Shown: positions 17,483-26,647, numbered from the stretch's first letter. The stretch: DNA of 64,000 nucleotides from Terriglobia bacterium (GCA_023512135.1 JAIMAG010000006.1:62001-126000), one strand, 5' to 3'. Notes: generated by a model not told the origin, from the letters alone. Program-made: numbers and translations.

Positions 17483-19990
17483 ATGTCGGAATCCCTCGCG
17501 GTGCGCAGTGCTGCGGTGCCCGCCGTGTCCGGACGCAGCGGAGCGCTCTATGAAGCGCTGCAGGCCCTGGCGGACCACGCCGAACGATTGTCCCGCACCC
17601 AGCCGGACGGCGAAGCTGTGCTGACCGCCGTGCGGCATCTGCCGGCGCAGTCGGCGCGCTATGCCCCGATGCCGGCGTGGGTGCGGCCGGAGCTGGCCGC
17701 CGTGTATCGCAGCAAAGGCATCGAGCAGCTCTACAGCCATCAGGCCGCGGCCATCGAGGCGGTGCGTGCCGGCCGCCATGTGGTGGTCGTCACCCCGACG
17801 GCTTCCGGTAAGACCATCTGCTACAACCTGCCGATCCTGAATGCCGTGCTGGAGAGTCCCGATGCGCGGGCCCTGTACCTGTTCCCGACCAAGGCGCTGG
17901 CGCAAGATCAGTTGGCGGAGCTGGAGGATTTGAGCCAGCGGCTCGAGCACGCCTTCGGCGTGTACACCTACGACGGCGATACGCCCGCCGATGCGCGTCG
18001 CGCCATCCGGGAAAAAAGCCACCTGGTGCTGACCAACCCGGACATGCTCCACACGGGCATCCTGCCGCACCACACCCGCTGGACTCGCCTGTTCGAAAAT
18101 CTGCGGTTTGTTGTGCTCGACGAACTGCACACCTATCGCGGCGTTTTCGGCAGCCATCTGTGCAACGTGCTGCGGCGGCTGCGGCGGATCGCGCGTTTCT
18201 ATGGCTCGGAGCCGCAATTCATCTGTTCCTCGGCGACCATCGCCAATCCGGCCGAGCTGGCCACGCGACTCCTGGAAGCCCCCGTCGAAGTGATCGAAGA
18301 AAACGGCGCACCCAGCGCTGAAAAATTCTTTCTCTTCTACAACCCGCCGGTGGTGAACCGTCGCCTGGGCATCCGGCGCAGCTACATCCACGAATCGGCA
18401 CGGGTGGCGCGGGAATTCCTTCGTCGCGATCTGCAAACGATTCTGTTTGCGAACAGCCGGCTGCACACCGAGCTGCTGCTCACCTACCTGCAGCAGGCGC
18501 ATCCAGCGCCCCCCGGCGCACCCGAGCCGGTGCGCGGATACCGGGGCGGCTATCTGCCCGGCGAGCGTCGCGAAATCGAACGCGGCCTGCGCGAAGGGCG
18601 CGTGCGCGGAGTCGTCGCCACCAACGCCCTGGAGCTGGGCATTGACATCGGCTCGCTCGACGCCGCGGTGCTGGCGGGTTATCCGGGCACGATCGCGTCC
18701 ACCTGGCAGCGCGCCGGACGCGCCGGACGCCGCCAAGGCGCTTCGTGTGTCGTGCTGGTGGCCTCGTCGGCTCCGCTCGACCAGTTCATCATCCGCAACC
18801 CGGACTATTTCTTCGGCCGTTCGCCCGAGCACGCCTGCATCCAACCCGACAATCTCGAAATCCTGGTGAACCACCTGAAATGTGCCGCGTTCGAGCTGCC
18901 GCTCTCTCCGCAGGAAACTTTCGGCCGCGCCGACCTGAGTGAACTCTGCGCGCGGCTGGCGGAAGCCGGCTTTCTGCATTTTTCCGGCGGCCACTGGCAC
19001 TGGATCCAGGAAGCCTATCCGGCCGATGCGATCAGTTTGCGCGCGGTGACTTCGGACAACTTCGTCATCGTGGACATCACCGGAGAACCGGAAGTGATCG
19101 GCGAGGTGGATTTCCCCAGCGCGTTCACGACTGTGCATCCGAAGGCGATCTACCTGCACGGGGCCGAGCAATATCATGTCGAGCGGCTCGACGTGGCCGA
19201 ACGCAAGGCGTTCGTCCGCCGTGTGGACGCCGACTACTACACCGATGCCATCCGCTATACCGAAGTCCGCGTGCTCGATCCCGCCGCCGAGGCTCGCCTC
19301 AGCCAGCCGGCACGCAACGGCAATGCAGCACCGCCGGCCGCGCTGCCGGCACTGCGCGCCTGGGGTGACGTGATGGTGCGCTCGCAGGTGGTCGGCTTCA
19401 AGAAAATCAAGTTTTTCACCCATGAAACCGTAGGGGCAGGCAAGCTGGAACTGCCCGAAAACGAAATGCACACGACCGCCTTCTGGTTCACGCTCGAGCG
19501 CCCACTGCTGACTGCACTTCCCTTTGCTGTCTCGGCGCGCCAGGCGGGACTCTACGGCCTGCTCTACGCACTCGAGTCAGTAGCCACGCTGCTGCTGATG
19601 TGCGACCGGCGCGACATCGCCACCGCTATCGGCGAGCGTCCGCCCACCCCGGCCAATCCTGGGGTCACGCTGGCGAGCTCGGACCGCGGGGCCGCACACC
19701 GCCTGCTTCCACAAACCGCCCGTGACGATGTGTCGACATCGCTCGAAGAGCACCAAACTGTGCAGGAATTCTTCGAGCCGAACCTGTACCTCTACGACGC
19801 GTATCCCGGCGGCATCGGCTTCAGCGAGCCGCTCTACCAGCACTGGGAAGAACTGCTGCGGCAGACGCGCCAGTTGATCGCCGCTTGCCCGTGCACATCC
19901 GGCTGTCCTTCCTGCATCGGCCCGGTCGGTGAAGGCCAGCCGCACGCCCGACAGGCCGCGCTGACCATTCTCGACCGGCTGCTCGGCTGA
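17483..19990 (+). CDS. mrfA: MrfA-type DEAD/DEAH-box helicase with DUF1998 zinc region
   Basis: This 835-residue superfamily 2 helicase matches the YprA/MrfA family. It has Walker A TPTASGK at residues 104-110, motif II DELH, motif III SSATIANP, and motifs V/VI (ATNALELGIDIGSLD, QRAGRAGRR). The C-terminal DUF1998 part contains the four-Cys element CPCTSGCPSC at about residues 802-811. In Bacillus subtilis MrfA works with the exonuclease MrfB in repair of mitomycin-type DNA damage independently of UvrABC. The gene for an MrfB homologue follows 26 bases downstream, which supports the assignment. Start ATG is behind AAGGAGGAG. Confidence 0.88.
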   Translation: MSESLAVRSAAVPAVSGRSGALYEALQALADHAERLSRTQPDGEAVLTAVRHLPAQSARYAPMPAWVRPELAAVYRSKGIEQLYSHQAAAIEAVRAGRHVVVVTPTASGKTICYNLPILNAVLESPDARALYLFPTKALAQDQLAELEDLSQRLEHAFGVYTYDGDTPADARRAIREKSHLVLTNPDMLHTGILPHHTRWTRLFENLRFVVLDELHTYRGVFGSHLCNVLRRLRRIARFYGSEPQFICSSATIANPAELATRLLEAPVEVIEENGAPSAEKFFLFYNPPVVNRRLGIRRSYIHESARVAREFLRRDLQTILFANSRLHTELLLTYLQQAHPAPPGAPEPVRGYRGGYLPGERREIERGLREGRVRGVVATNALELGIDIGSLDAAVLAGYPGTIASTWQRAGRAGRRQGASCVVLVASSAPLDQFIIRNPDYFFGRSPEHACIQPDNLEILVNHLKCAAFELPLSPQETFGRADLSELCARLAEAGFLHFSGGHWHWIQEAYPADAISLRAVTSDNFVIVDITGEPEVIGEVDFPSAFTTVHPKAIYLHGAEQYHVERLDVAERKAFVRRVDADYYTDAIRYTEVRVLDPAAEARLSQPARNGNAAPPAALPALRAWGDVMVRSQVVGFKKIKFFTHETVGAGKLELPENEMHTTAFWFTLERPLLTALPFAVSARQAGLYGLLYALESVATLLLMCDRRDIATAIGERPPTPANPGVTLASSDRGAAHRLLPQTARDDVSTSLEEHQTVQEFFEPNLYLYDAYPGGIGFSEPLYQHWEELLRQTRQLIAACPCTSGCPSCIGPVGEGQPHARQAALTILDRLLG

Positions 19991-20016
19991 GCAGGCCACA
20001 GAAGCGAGCGCCACCG

Positions 20017-21414
20017 ATGCGTCGCCACGACGACAGGTTTTCCCGGCTGGCAGCGCTGAAACCCGCGCCCCGCGCCGGCCCCTTGCCTGCGACGCCGGCC
20101 GCACCGTCGACTCCGGCAGCGACCCACGGCGAACCGCTCCAGCAGCTCCTCGGGGCCGAAATCGTGTGCAACCGCTTCGGCGCTTGCCTGCGGATTCGCG
20201 GCTGGTTTCCTGTTCCCGAACTGCCGGTCGTTGCCCCACATGCTCTCCGCGTGGTCGCGCCGGACGCACCGGAATCTGCCGCGTGCCCGGACGACTGGCT
20301 GTTTCTGGACACGGAGACCACCGGCCTGGCCGGCGGCACGGGCACCTATGCGTTTCTGGTGGGCGTGGCCTGGTGGGACGGCCCCGGGCTGGCCGTCGAA
20401 CAGTACCTGATGCGCGAGTTCACCGAAGAGCATGCGCTGCTGGCCGCGCTGGCGCAGCAGCTCGAACGCCGTCCGGTGCTGGTCAGCTTCAACGGCAAAT
20501 CGTTCGACTGGCCCCTGCTGGAGACGCGCTTTCGTCTGACCCGTGTGCTGATGCCACCATCGCTGCGGGCGCATCTCGACCTGCTGCATCCGGCACGCCA
20601 GCTCTGGTCGCACTACGCAGGCGGGCTGGCCTCGGTGCGGTTGATCGAACTGGAACGCCACGTCCTCGGCTTCGAGAACCTCGGCTACGACCGCCGCGAC
20701 GATTTTCCTTCCGCACTGATCCCGCAGGCCTACTTCGACTATCTGCGCGGCGGGCCGGCAGCGCCGCTGGCGGCGATTGTCCGTCACAACCAGCGCGACC
20801 TGCGCGGGCTGGCGGCCCTGGCGGCCAGGATTTTTGTTCTCGCGGCGGCACCGGAAACTGCGGTGCGCGATCCGCGGGAATGGTTCGGCCTGTCGCGGCT
20901 GTTCCACCGCCGCCGTGAGCACCGCCGTGCCCGCGAGTTCTACGAACGCGCCCTGGCGGCCGGGCTGCCCGGCATGCTGGAACGCGCGGCCCAGCACGAA
21001 CTGGCCCGGCTGGCCAAGCGGGAGCGCGACTATGGCCGCGCCCGCGAACTCTGGCAGCAACTGCTCGCCGCCTGCGGGCACAATGCTCCAGCACTGCCGC
21101 TGCGTCCGCGGGAAACTCACCGCAGCGCCGACCACGCAGCCGCCCCCGTCGAAGCTCCGAACCGTGCGAGTTCGCCGGCCGATCCGCGGGCCCTGGAGGC
21201 CTTCGAGCAGCTCGCCATCTATTACGAGCACCGGGCACGCGACCCGCAGCAGGCCGCCGCGCTCACCCGCGCCGCACTGCAGGCCCTGCGCACCGGATTG
21301 CGTTCGGGCACGATCGAGCCTTCTCGCTTCCGCAAATACAAGGCCCGGCTCGAACACCGCCTGGCTCGCCTGGAGGTGAAATCTCGCAGACTGGCTGTAC
21401 TCCTGCAATCGTGA
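20017..21414 (+). CDS. mrfB: MrfB/YprB-type DnaQ-fold 3'-5' exonuclease with C-terminal TPR-like helices
   Basis: This 465-residue protein carries a ribonuclease-H-like (DnaQ-type) exonuclease domain. The DxE metal motif is WLFLDTETTGLAGGTGTYAF at residues 94-113 (Asp98, Glu100). Further acidic motifs are FNGKSFDWPLLETRF and the HNQRDLRGLAAL region. The C-terminal third is helical and TPR-like (HRRAREFYERAL, RDYGRARELWQQ). MrfB is the nuclease partner of MrfA. The first 90 residues are Pro/Ala-rich and poorly conserved in appearance, so the true start could lie further in. Co-transcription with mrfA is likely. Confidence 0.85.
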   Translation: MRRHDDRFSRLAALKPAPRAGPLPATPAAPSTPAATHGEPLQQLLGAEIVCNRFGACLRIRGWFPVPELPVVAPHALRVVAPDAPESAACPDDWLFLDTETTGLAGGTGTYAFLVGVAWWDGPGLAVEQYLMREFTEEHALLAALAQQLERRPVLVSFNGKSFDWPLLETRFRLTRVLMPPSLRAHLDLLHPARQLWSHYAGGLASVRLIELERHVLGFENLGYDRRDDFPSALIPQAYFDYLRGGPAAPLAAIVRHNQRDLRGLAALAARIFVLAAAPETAVRDPREWFGLSRLFHRRREHRRAREFYERALAAGLPGMLERAAQHELARLAKRERDYGRARELWQQLLAACGHNAPALPLRPRETHRSADHAAAPVEAPNRASSPADPRALEAFEQLAIYYEHRARDPQQAAALTRAALQALRTGLRSGTIEPSRFRKYKARLEHRLARLEVKSRRLAVLLQS

Positions 21415-21504
21415 CCAAAGGCGGTGTCAGCGTTTTGCAGGCGGCGCGCTTTTCTGCTCCGATTCAAGTAAGATTCCTGCTTTGCGCGTGCAAAGGAGAA
21501 CGCC

Positions 21505-22491
21505 ATGGCCACACCGGAAATCCATTTCCTGCGCGAGCAACTGCTCGACCGAAGGCACCGGCTGCAAACAGCCCTGCAGACCACGCCGGACAATTCCGCC
21601 CTCACCGAGTTGCTTGCGGAAGTGGACAACGCGCTGGCGCGCATGGAACAGGGCCGCTACGGACGGTGCGAAATCTGCCAGGAGCCGATCGAGCAGGAGC
21701 GTCTGCTCAGTGACCCTCTGCTCCGCTACTGCCTGGATCACCTGACCCCCTCCGAGCGGCAGGCGCTGGAACGCGACCTGGAACTGGCCGCGCAGATCCA
21801 GAGCCAGTTGCTCCCGCCGCGAGAATCGCCACTGGAAGGCTGGGAGGTGGCCTACAACTATCAGCCGATGGGCCTGGTCAGCGGCGACTACTGCGACCTG
21901 ATGGCGGATCCCCGGCAACCCGACCGGATGTTTTTCGTGCTGGGAGACGTGGCCGGCAAGGGAGTGGCTTCGTCCATGCTGATGACCCACCTGCACGCCA
22001 TCTTCCGCAGCCTGGTCAGTTTCCATCTGCCGCTTGACGAAATGGTGGCCATGGCCAACCGCATCTTCTGCGAAAGCGCTCTCGCCGGCCAGTACGCCAC
22101 ACTGGTCTGCGGCCGCGCCACGCGCTCCGGCGAAATCGAACTGCACAATGCCGGCCATTGGCCCGCGCTGGTCGTGCGCCGCGGTCAGGTCGAACGGGTG
22201 GATTCCACCAACGTTCCGCTGGGGATGTTCCCCAGCGTTCAGTTTGTGGTCCGGAGAATTCAGTTGCAGGCCGGAGAGAGCCTGTTCCTGTACAGCGACG
22301 GGCTGGTGGAGACGCGGAATCCTGCGGGAGAAGAGTTCGGGTTGGAGCGGCTGATGAACACGCTCGCAGGCCGGGCCGGGACCTCGGCCGGAAACCTGCT
22401 GGACGGCTGCCTGCGTGCGCTCGCGGATTTTCGCCAGGACGCCCGCCGTCCCGACGATCTGACCCTGCTGGTGCTGCGCCGCGCAGAATAG
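21505..22491 (+). CDS. DksA/TraR-type zinc finger fused to SpoIIE/RsbU-type PP2C phosphatase
   Basis: This 328-residue protein joins two units. Residues 1-85 look like DksA/TraR: helices, then CEICQEPIEQERLLSDP and YCLDHL, a Cys-x2-Cys-x17-Cys-x2-His finger in which the fourth ligand is His. Residues 90-328 form a PP2C-like phosphatase with GDYCDLM, LGDVAGKGVASSMLMTHLHA and LYSDGLVETRN, which hold the metal-binding Asp residues. Such phosphatases control anti-sigma-factor antagonists. AAAGGAGAA precedes the ATG. The zinc-finger half may tie the switch to RNA polymerase or to redox or zinc state; that is inference. Confidence 0.88.
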   Translation: MATPEIHFLREQLLDRRHRLQTALQTTPDNSALTELLAEVDNALARMEQGRYGRCEICQEPIEQERLLSDPLLRYCLDHLTPSERQALERDLELAAQIQSQLLPPRESPLEGWEVAYNYQPMGLVSGDYCDLMADPRQPDRMFFVLGDVAGKGVASSMLMTHLHAIFRSLVSFHLPLDEMVAMANRIFCESALAGQYATLVCGRATRSGEIELHNAGHWPALVVRRGQVERVDSTNVPLGMFPSVQFVVRRIQLQAGESLFLYSDGLVETRNPAGEEFGLERLMNTLAGRAGTSAGNLLDGCLRALADFRQDARRPDDLTLLVLRRAE

Positions 22492-22510
22492 TTCGGAATC
22501 GCCGCCGAGT

Positions 22511-23914
22511 TCAGCAACCCGCCGGCATCGCTTCGCAGCGCAAGCTGGCGGCCGCGGGCAGCGGGGGCCTGCGCCACTGCCGCTGCGACGTCTCCGCCGG
22601 CACCGCCGGCCATCCAAAAGCGTGGACGATACGATCGAAGGTCGTGCGGTCCGTGCCTTCCACGCTCAGGCATTCGTTTGCGATGCAGTAGAGAAACACA
22701 CTGCCCTCTTCGCCGGCGTCGAAAGCCAGAAAGTTCGTGCTGCGCCACTCGTTCTGGCGCGTGGCATACCGGCGCTGCAACAGCTCGGCGTACTGGCGGA
22801 AGAATTCTTTCGCTTCTTCCCCGGACAACCGCACGCGAAACACCAGCAGGATCTGGCGCGTGGAGGCGTGCTCGGCAATCGCGTAGCGGTCACCATCCCA
22901 GGCGGGCGCCAGTCGACGGGCAGTCGGTTCTCCCAGGTGCTGCTTGAGCAGGCTCAGCAGGCCGAACTCACCGAGCACATTTTCGTCCAGCAGCTTCCAC
23001 CCCTCCGGCAACTGCTGCGCCAGCTTCGGCAGGGCGACAGGCGCAGGCACATAGCCGGCAAAATATCGTTCCGGGTGGAGGATCTGCTGTGAAGACGCCG
23101 GTGGATTTACAAACACGCGAGAAAATTCGCTCCACCCCGCCGTGCGCAGCACGGCCTGCGAGAAAATCAGGCCCTGGCGGTAGGGAAAAATCAGCGCATC
23201 GGCGATGAAGGGCGGTGCACTCGCCAGCAGGGGAAAGTTCTGATCGCTCAGATTGAGCTGGTCGAGAAAGGGCGAGAGATCCGGCAATGCCTGCAGGGAA
23301 ACTCCCATCTCGCGGAAAGCGAAGTCCAACATCGCGGCCATGGCCGAACCTTCCACGACAGCAGCGCGCGCCAGATGCGCGTCGTCGTTCGGCTTCGCCG
23401 CTTCCACCCATGGCTCCAGTTGGAAATGCTGATCCTGCAGCGCGTGGGTCAACTCATGCACGACGACCGACTCCACGTCTCCCGACGGAACCCAGTCCGC
23501 CACAATGAACTCGTGGGCCTTGGGGTCATAGATTCCGATCACCTGCTCGGTCAACAGATCCAGCAGAAACTGTTCCAGCGGGAAACCTTTCGGAATCAAA
23601 CCCCACTTTTCGAGCAGACGAATGTCGGCATAGCGTTTGGCCGGCTCTTTGTCTTCCTGAAATTCTTTCACCAGATAGGAGCGGATCTCTTCCCGCGAAC
23701 GGATGCTTTTCTGGAGCGGCCGCTTCACCTCCAGCGCAATTAACCGGCTGACCTCGGCCAGCAGTCGGTCGGCCTGCGCCAGAATCTCCTGCGCAGAAAC
23801 AGCCGGGGCGGGCGCTGCAGCCGCCGACTCGGGTGCAGGCTGCTGCGCTATCGCACTGCCCAGCAGCGATAGAAGGAAACCAACAACGAGAAATTGCCTG
23901 AGCGTTCGGTTCAT
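22511..23914 (-). CDS. Secreted HExxH-type putative metallopeptidase
   Basis: This 467-residue protein has a signal peptide (FLVVGFLLSLLGSAIAQQ). A zinc-protease-like motif VVHELTHALQDQHF lies near residue 153, with a downstream acidic segment (AAVVEGSAMAAML) that could supply the third ligand, as in gluzincin-type enzymes. The preceding GIYDPKAHEFIV is typical of this acidobacterial hypothetical family. The C-terminal part has no clear domain. It converges on the phosphatase gene with 19 bases between stops. Peptidase activity is inferred from the motif only. Confidence 0.75.
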   Translation of the reverse strand: MNRTLRQFLVVGFLLSLLGSAIAQQPAPESAAAAPAPAVSAQEILAQADRLLAEVSRLIALEVKRPLQKSIRSREEIRSYLVKEFQEDKEPAKRYADIRLLEKWGLIPKGFPLEQFLLDLLTEQVIGIYDPKAHEFIVADWVPSGDVESVVVHELTHALQDQHFQLEPWVEAAKPNDDAHLARAAVVEGSAMAAMLDFAFREMGVSLQALPDLSPFLDQLNLSDQNFPLLASAPPFIADALIFPYRQGLIFSQAVLRTAGWSEFSRVFVNPPASSQQILHPERYFAGYVPAPVALPKLAQQLPEGWKLLDENVLGEFGLLSLLKQHLGEPTARRLAPAWDGDRYAIAEHASTRQILLVFRVRLSGEEAKEFFRQYAELLQRRYATRQNEWRSTNFLAFDAGEEGSVFLYCIANECLSVEGTDRTTFDRIVHAFGWPAVPAETSQRQWRRPPLPAAASLRCEAMPAGC

Positions 23915-23963
23915 TGAGGTATCTCCCGGATGCGCCCGCTGTGCATACCCTGATTGGACGCAT

Positions 23964-24644
23964 TCAACCGGCCGGCGGTTTGACCGCGCGTGCGAACCAG
24001 ACCATGCCGCCCAGCCGAAGCTCTTGCTGCACCTCGAGCAGGCCGGCCGCGACGAACAGGCTTCGCAGCGCGGCCGCGGAGAACCGCTTTCCGATGCGTT
24101 CCGCCGCCAACGCCCAAAGCACCAGCTTGCGCGTATCGCGTGCGTTCAGCCGTTCGGCGGAAGACCAGGCGCGCATCGCTCGTACCTGCATCGCGTCGGA
24201 AGGATCGAGGGAGGCGACCGTGCCTCCGGCGCGTGTCACGCGCGCCATTTCTCGCAACAGGCCCTCCGGTTGCGGCACCAGATACACCACTGCGGTGGCC
24301 AGGCTCAGGTCGAAGCTGCCGTCGGGGAACGGCAGCCGCTCTGCCGCTGTGCGCACGAACAGCACCGGCGTCCGGTCCGCCGCAGCCAGTCGCCGCGCAA
24401 TCTGCAGCAGGCGGCGGCTGCGGTCGGTCGCAATCACGCGGCAGCCACGCTGCGCTAGCAGGCGCGCCAGATGACCGGGCCCGCAGCCCACGTCGAGCAC
24501 CCGCGCGCCCGCCGACGGCCCCAGCCAGTCGACAAACTCACGGCGCAACTCCGCTTCCGGGCCGCTGGCCAGCTTCCGCGCATACCAGCCTGCGCCCAGC
24601 TCGAAAAAGATCGACTTCAGCCAGTCGTGGCGAAAAAAATTCAC
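23964..24644 (-). CDS. Class I SAM-dependent methyltransferase
   Basis: This 226-residue protein has the SAM-binding motif VLDVGCGPGHLARLL near residue 48, followed by ATDRSRRLLQIA and LPFPDGSFDLSLATAVVYLV. This is the usual Methyltransf_11 layout, and the substrate is unknown. GTG at 24644 was chosen because it lies just after the CBS-gene stop; the longer frame to 24743 would overlap that gene by about 80 bases. The gene follows the CBS-domain gene by 19 bases and is probably co-transcribed with it. Confidence 0.82.
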   Translation of the reverse strand: MNFFRHDWLKSIFFELGAGWYARKLASGPEAELRREFVDWLGPSAGARVLDVGCGPGHLARLLAQRGCRVIATDRSRRLLQIARRLAAADRTPVLFVRTAAERLPFPDGSFDLSLATAVVYLVPQPEGLLREMARVTRAGGTVASLDPSDAMQVRAMRAWSSAERLNARDTRKLVLWALAAERIGKRFSAAALRSLFVAAGLLEVQQELRLGGMVWFARAVKPPAG

Positions 24645-24663
24645 GCAGTTCCGAGTTGGCCGG

Positions 24664-25113
24664 TCAAGGGAGGCGCTCGACCGAGAGCGTGCCGAGCAGT
24701 TGCAGCAGTGCTCCCAGCATGTCTGTGACTGTGATGATTCCAACCAGACGGTCGCCTTCCACCACCGGCAAACAGCCGAATTTTTTCTCCTGCAGGATGG
24801 CTGCCGCTACCCGCACCGGCGTCTCCGGAGTCACGCTGACGGGATCACGCGTCATCACCTTTTCCAGGGGCGTATTTTCGAAAATCGCGTTGTACTCATC
24901 CGGAGAAATTTTCATCAACAAAGAGGGCGAGAACCGGAGCATATCCCGTTCGGTGAAGATGCCCACCAGCCGCTCGCCTTCGACGACCGGCAGGTGACGA
25001 ATCCCGTTGCGCCGCAGCAGCAGAACGGCGTCCAGCAGACTCGAATCCACCGGGATGCTCAGCACCGGCGTGGTCATGAAATCACGGACCCGATACTCCT
25101 CGGCCATCTCCAT
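24664..25113 (-). CDS. CBS-domain pair protein
   Basis: This 149-residue protein consists of two CBS motifs and little else: VRDFMTTPVLSIPVDSSLLD with GIRHLPVVEGERLVGIFTER, and VMTRDPVSVTPETPVRVAAA with GCLPVVEGDRLVGIITVTDM. Such pairs bind adenine nucleotides or S-adenosyl compounds and act as energy or metabolite sensors. Starts at 25113 or 25107 are both possible. It shares the upstream intergenic region with the divergent XRE regulator gene. Confidence 0.85.
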   Translation of the reverse strand: MEMAEEYRVRDFMTTPVLSIPVDSSLLDAVLLLRRNGIRHLPVVEGERLVGIFTERDMLRFSPSLLMKISPDEYNAIFENTPLEKVMTRDPVSVTPETPVRVAAAILQEKKFGCLPVVEGDRLVGIITVTDMLGALLQLLGTLSVERLP

Positions 25114-25431
25114 TCCTGTGCATGCTGAGAGCTGGAATGCAGAACGTAACTATGCTGGCAACTCCCCGGGTAAAGGTCAAGCCGACACCACCTACCCTGT
25201 GTGCAAAAAACACCTTTAAGGTACCGCTCCCGTTTGCCCTGCACGAAAGCACTTGGCGCGCGGGGTGTCTTCCGGCGTGTTCGCGGCCTAACCGTTCTAG
25301 CGACCCACCGGACCCGGCAGGCCGACACGGTTCCCCACCGGGGGTCATAGAAAATCATTTTGTTCTGTATTCGTAACAGATTAGTAATCTGCTACACTAT
25401 TCCTGCCGCTACCTCTGGGGATGAGGTTGCC
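25114..25431. other. Divergent intergenic region between CBS and XRE genes
   Basis: This 318-base region contains no convincing gene. Its right end is AT-rich and holds the palindrome at 25377-25391 and a possible -10 (TACACT, 25393-25398) for the XRE gene. On the minus strand, TTGACC lies upstream of the CBS gene, but no good -10 partner is evident. Confidence 0.5.
25377..25391. promoter_or_regulatory. Palindromic candidate operator of the XRE gene
   Basis: CAGATTA and TAATCTG form a perfect 7-bp inverted repeat around one base, immediately upstream of a TACACT -10-like element and 41 bases before the XRE start. This position fits autoregulation. Confidence 0.5.
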
Positions 25432-26172
25432 ATGGATCCCGGAGCGCAGCTCCGCCGGGTGCGCGAGCGTCTGGGTTTGACCTTCCGCGACGTCGAACGG
25501 GCCAGCTACGAGCTGGCCAGTCAGCGGGGACAAATGGAATTCGTGGTGCGCATCAGCCGGCTGGCGGACATCGAAAACCGCGGCGTCGTTCCCAGCTTGC
25601 ACAAGCTGTACAGTCTGTGCGCCATCTATCATCTCGATCCGCGGCAGGTGTGCCGCTGGTACAACATTCCGCTCGACGACTCCTTCCACGACGGTGCCCA
25701 GGTGACCGCCCCGCGCACGCATCTGGCGGCGCCGCCGATGCTCCTGAAGCTGCCTTTGCGGTTCGCCCCGACGTTCGATCCGAACCGCACCGCCCTGCTC
25801 AGCCGCCTGGTCGAACGCTGGGGCCAGTTGGAGGCCACACTGTTCAATGGCCATCCGCACTACACCTACGGCTACATTGGCCTGTCCGATCGCTGGATGG
25901 AGCCGCTGATCCGTCCGGGCGGGCTCGTGCTGGTGGATACGCGGCTGCGCCAGGTGCACAACTCCGGCTGGCAGAACGAATACGAGCGTCCGATCTACTT
26001 CGTGGAACTGCGCAAAGAATACCGCTGCAGCTGGTGTCGCAAAGAAGAGGGCCGGCTGATTCTGGAATCTCATCCGCTCTCACCCTGCACGCCGCAGGTC
26101 TGGAAGTCCCCCGAAGAAGCGGAGATAGTCGGTCAGGTAGTCGGCATCGCTATGCGGTTGGTGGCCCGGTAG
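25432..26172 (+). CDS. XRE-family regulator with degenerate S24/LexA-like C-terminus
   Basis: This 246-residue protein has an XRE-type HTH at about residues 5-75 (LRRVRERLGLTFRDVERASY, then ISRLADIENRGVVPSLHKLY). The C-terminal half resembles an S24 peptidase fold (YIGLSDRWMEPLIRPGGLVL, GQVVGIAMRLV). In active S24 proteins this segment reads GDSMEP with a catalytic Ser; here the equivalent position is Trp, so self-cleavage is unlikely. A CxxC and a later Cys (RCSWCRKEEGR, PLSPCTP) are inserted in the fold. It is probably a repressor that senses a ligand. GAGG precedes the ATG. Its 3' end overlaps the convergent gene by 23 bases. Confidence 0.8.
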   Translation: MDPGAQLRRVRERLGLTFRDVERASYELASQRGQMEFVVRISRLADIENRGVVPSLHKLYSLCAIYHLDPRQVCRWYNIPLDDSFHDGAQVTAPRTHLAAPPMLLKLPLRFAPTFDPNRTALLSRLVERWGQLEATLFNGHPHYTYGYIGLSDRWMEPLIRPGGLVLVDTRLRQVHNSGWQNEYERPIYFVELRKEYRCSWCRKEEGRLILESHPLSPCTPQVWKSPEEAEIVGQVVGIAMRLVAR

Positions 26173-26599
26173 TCCGCTCAGCCGTGAGCACACGCAGCAG
26201 CACGCGCAGGTTCGAAGCGAACAGCTCGCGCAGGTAGTCGGGCATGCCGTCAGGAACCGCCGCACAGAATGGTTCCTGCGTTTGCCACCATTTCGCAACC
26301 TCCTCGAAGTCTTCCGCCACGCTCGCCAGATAGCGGCGCAATTCGCGCTCGAGCTGTTCGAGCGGCATCTCCAGAATGCGCAGGAAAAGCTGCTCATGGC
26401 AGAACGCCAGTGCCTGCTGCACGGCTTCGTCCCCGTACCGAACCGACAAGCCGGCGTGCTTGTAACGACCACTGCTCAGGTCGCGCAAAGAAGCCACATG
26501 CAGCAGCCGGGCCAGGTCTCCGGGAAGCGCGGCCAGCGTCTGCTCGGTGAAGTCTTCGATCAGCCGCTGGGTTTGCCGGAAACGTTCGAGCGATTCCAT
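26150..26599 (-). CDS. Conserved hypothetical helical protein
   Basis: This 149-residue, mostly helical protein has no signal peptide (MESLERFRQTQRLIEDFTEQ, SGRYKHAGLSVRYGDEAVQQ). It overlaps the end of the XRE gene and shares the palindrome at 26608-26627 with the divergent small-peptide gene. A TACAAA -10-like element lies on the minus strand at 26627-26632. I do not recognise the family. Conservation between the XRE gene and the peptide gene would suggest a functional link. Confidence 0.55.
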   Translation of the reverse strand: MESLERFRQTQRLIEDFTEQTLAALPGDLARLLHVASLRDLSSGRYKHAGLSVRYGDEAVQQALAFCHEQLFLRILEMPLEQLERELRRYLASVAEDFEEVAKWWQTQEPFCAAVPDGMPDYLRELFASNLRVLLRVLTAERTTGPPTA

Positions 26600-26607
26600 G
26601 ATTTTTG

Positions 26608-26627
26608 ACGTTCCGAATTCAGAACGT
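26608..26627. promoter_or_regulatory. Palindromic candidate operator between divergent genes
   Basis: ACGTTC and GAACGT flank a central GAATTC, giving a 20-base inverted repeat with one internal mismatch pair. It overlaps the likely promoters of the 149-aa gene (minus) and the small-peptide gene (plus; TTGACG at 26605-26610), so one regulator could control both. Confidence 0.5.
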
Positions 26628-26647
26628 TTGTACGCATTCTCAGCCCA

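Noticed and set aside
17180-19471. 763-codon minus-strand frame opposite mrfA
   Set aside because: The helicase motifs on the plus strand are complete; the opposite frame is a GC-bias shadow.
25432-26172. LexA-type self-cleaving SOS repressor
   Set aside because: The catalytic Ser position is Trp and the DNA-binding domain is XRE-type, so it is not LexA.
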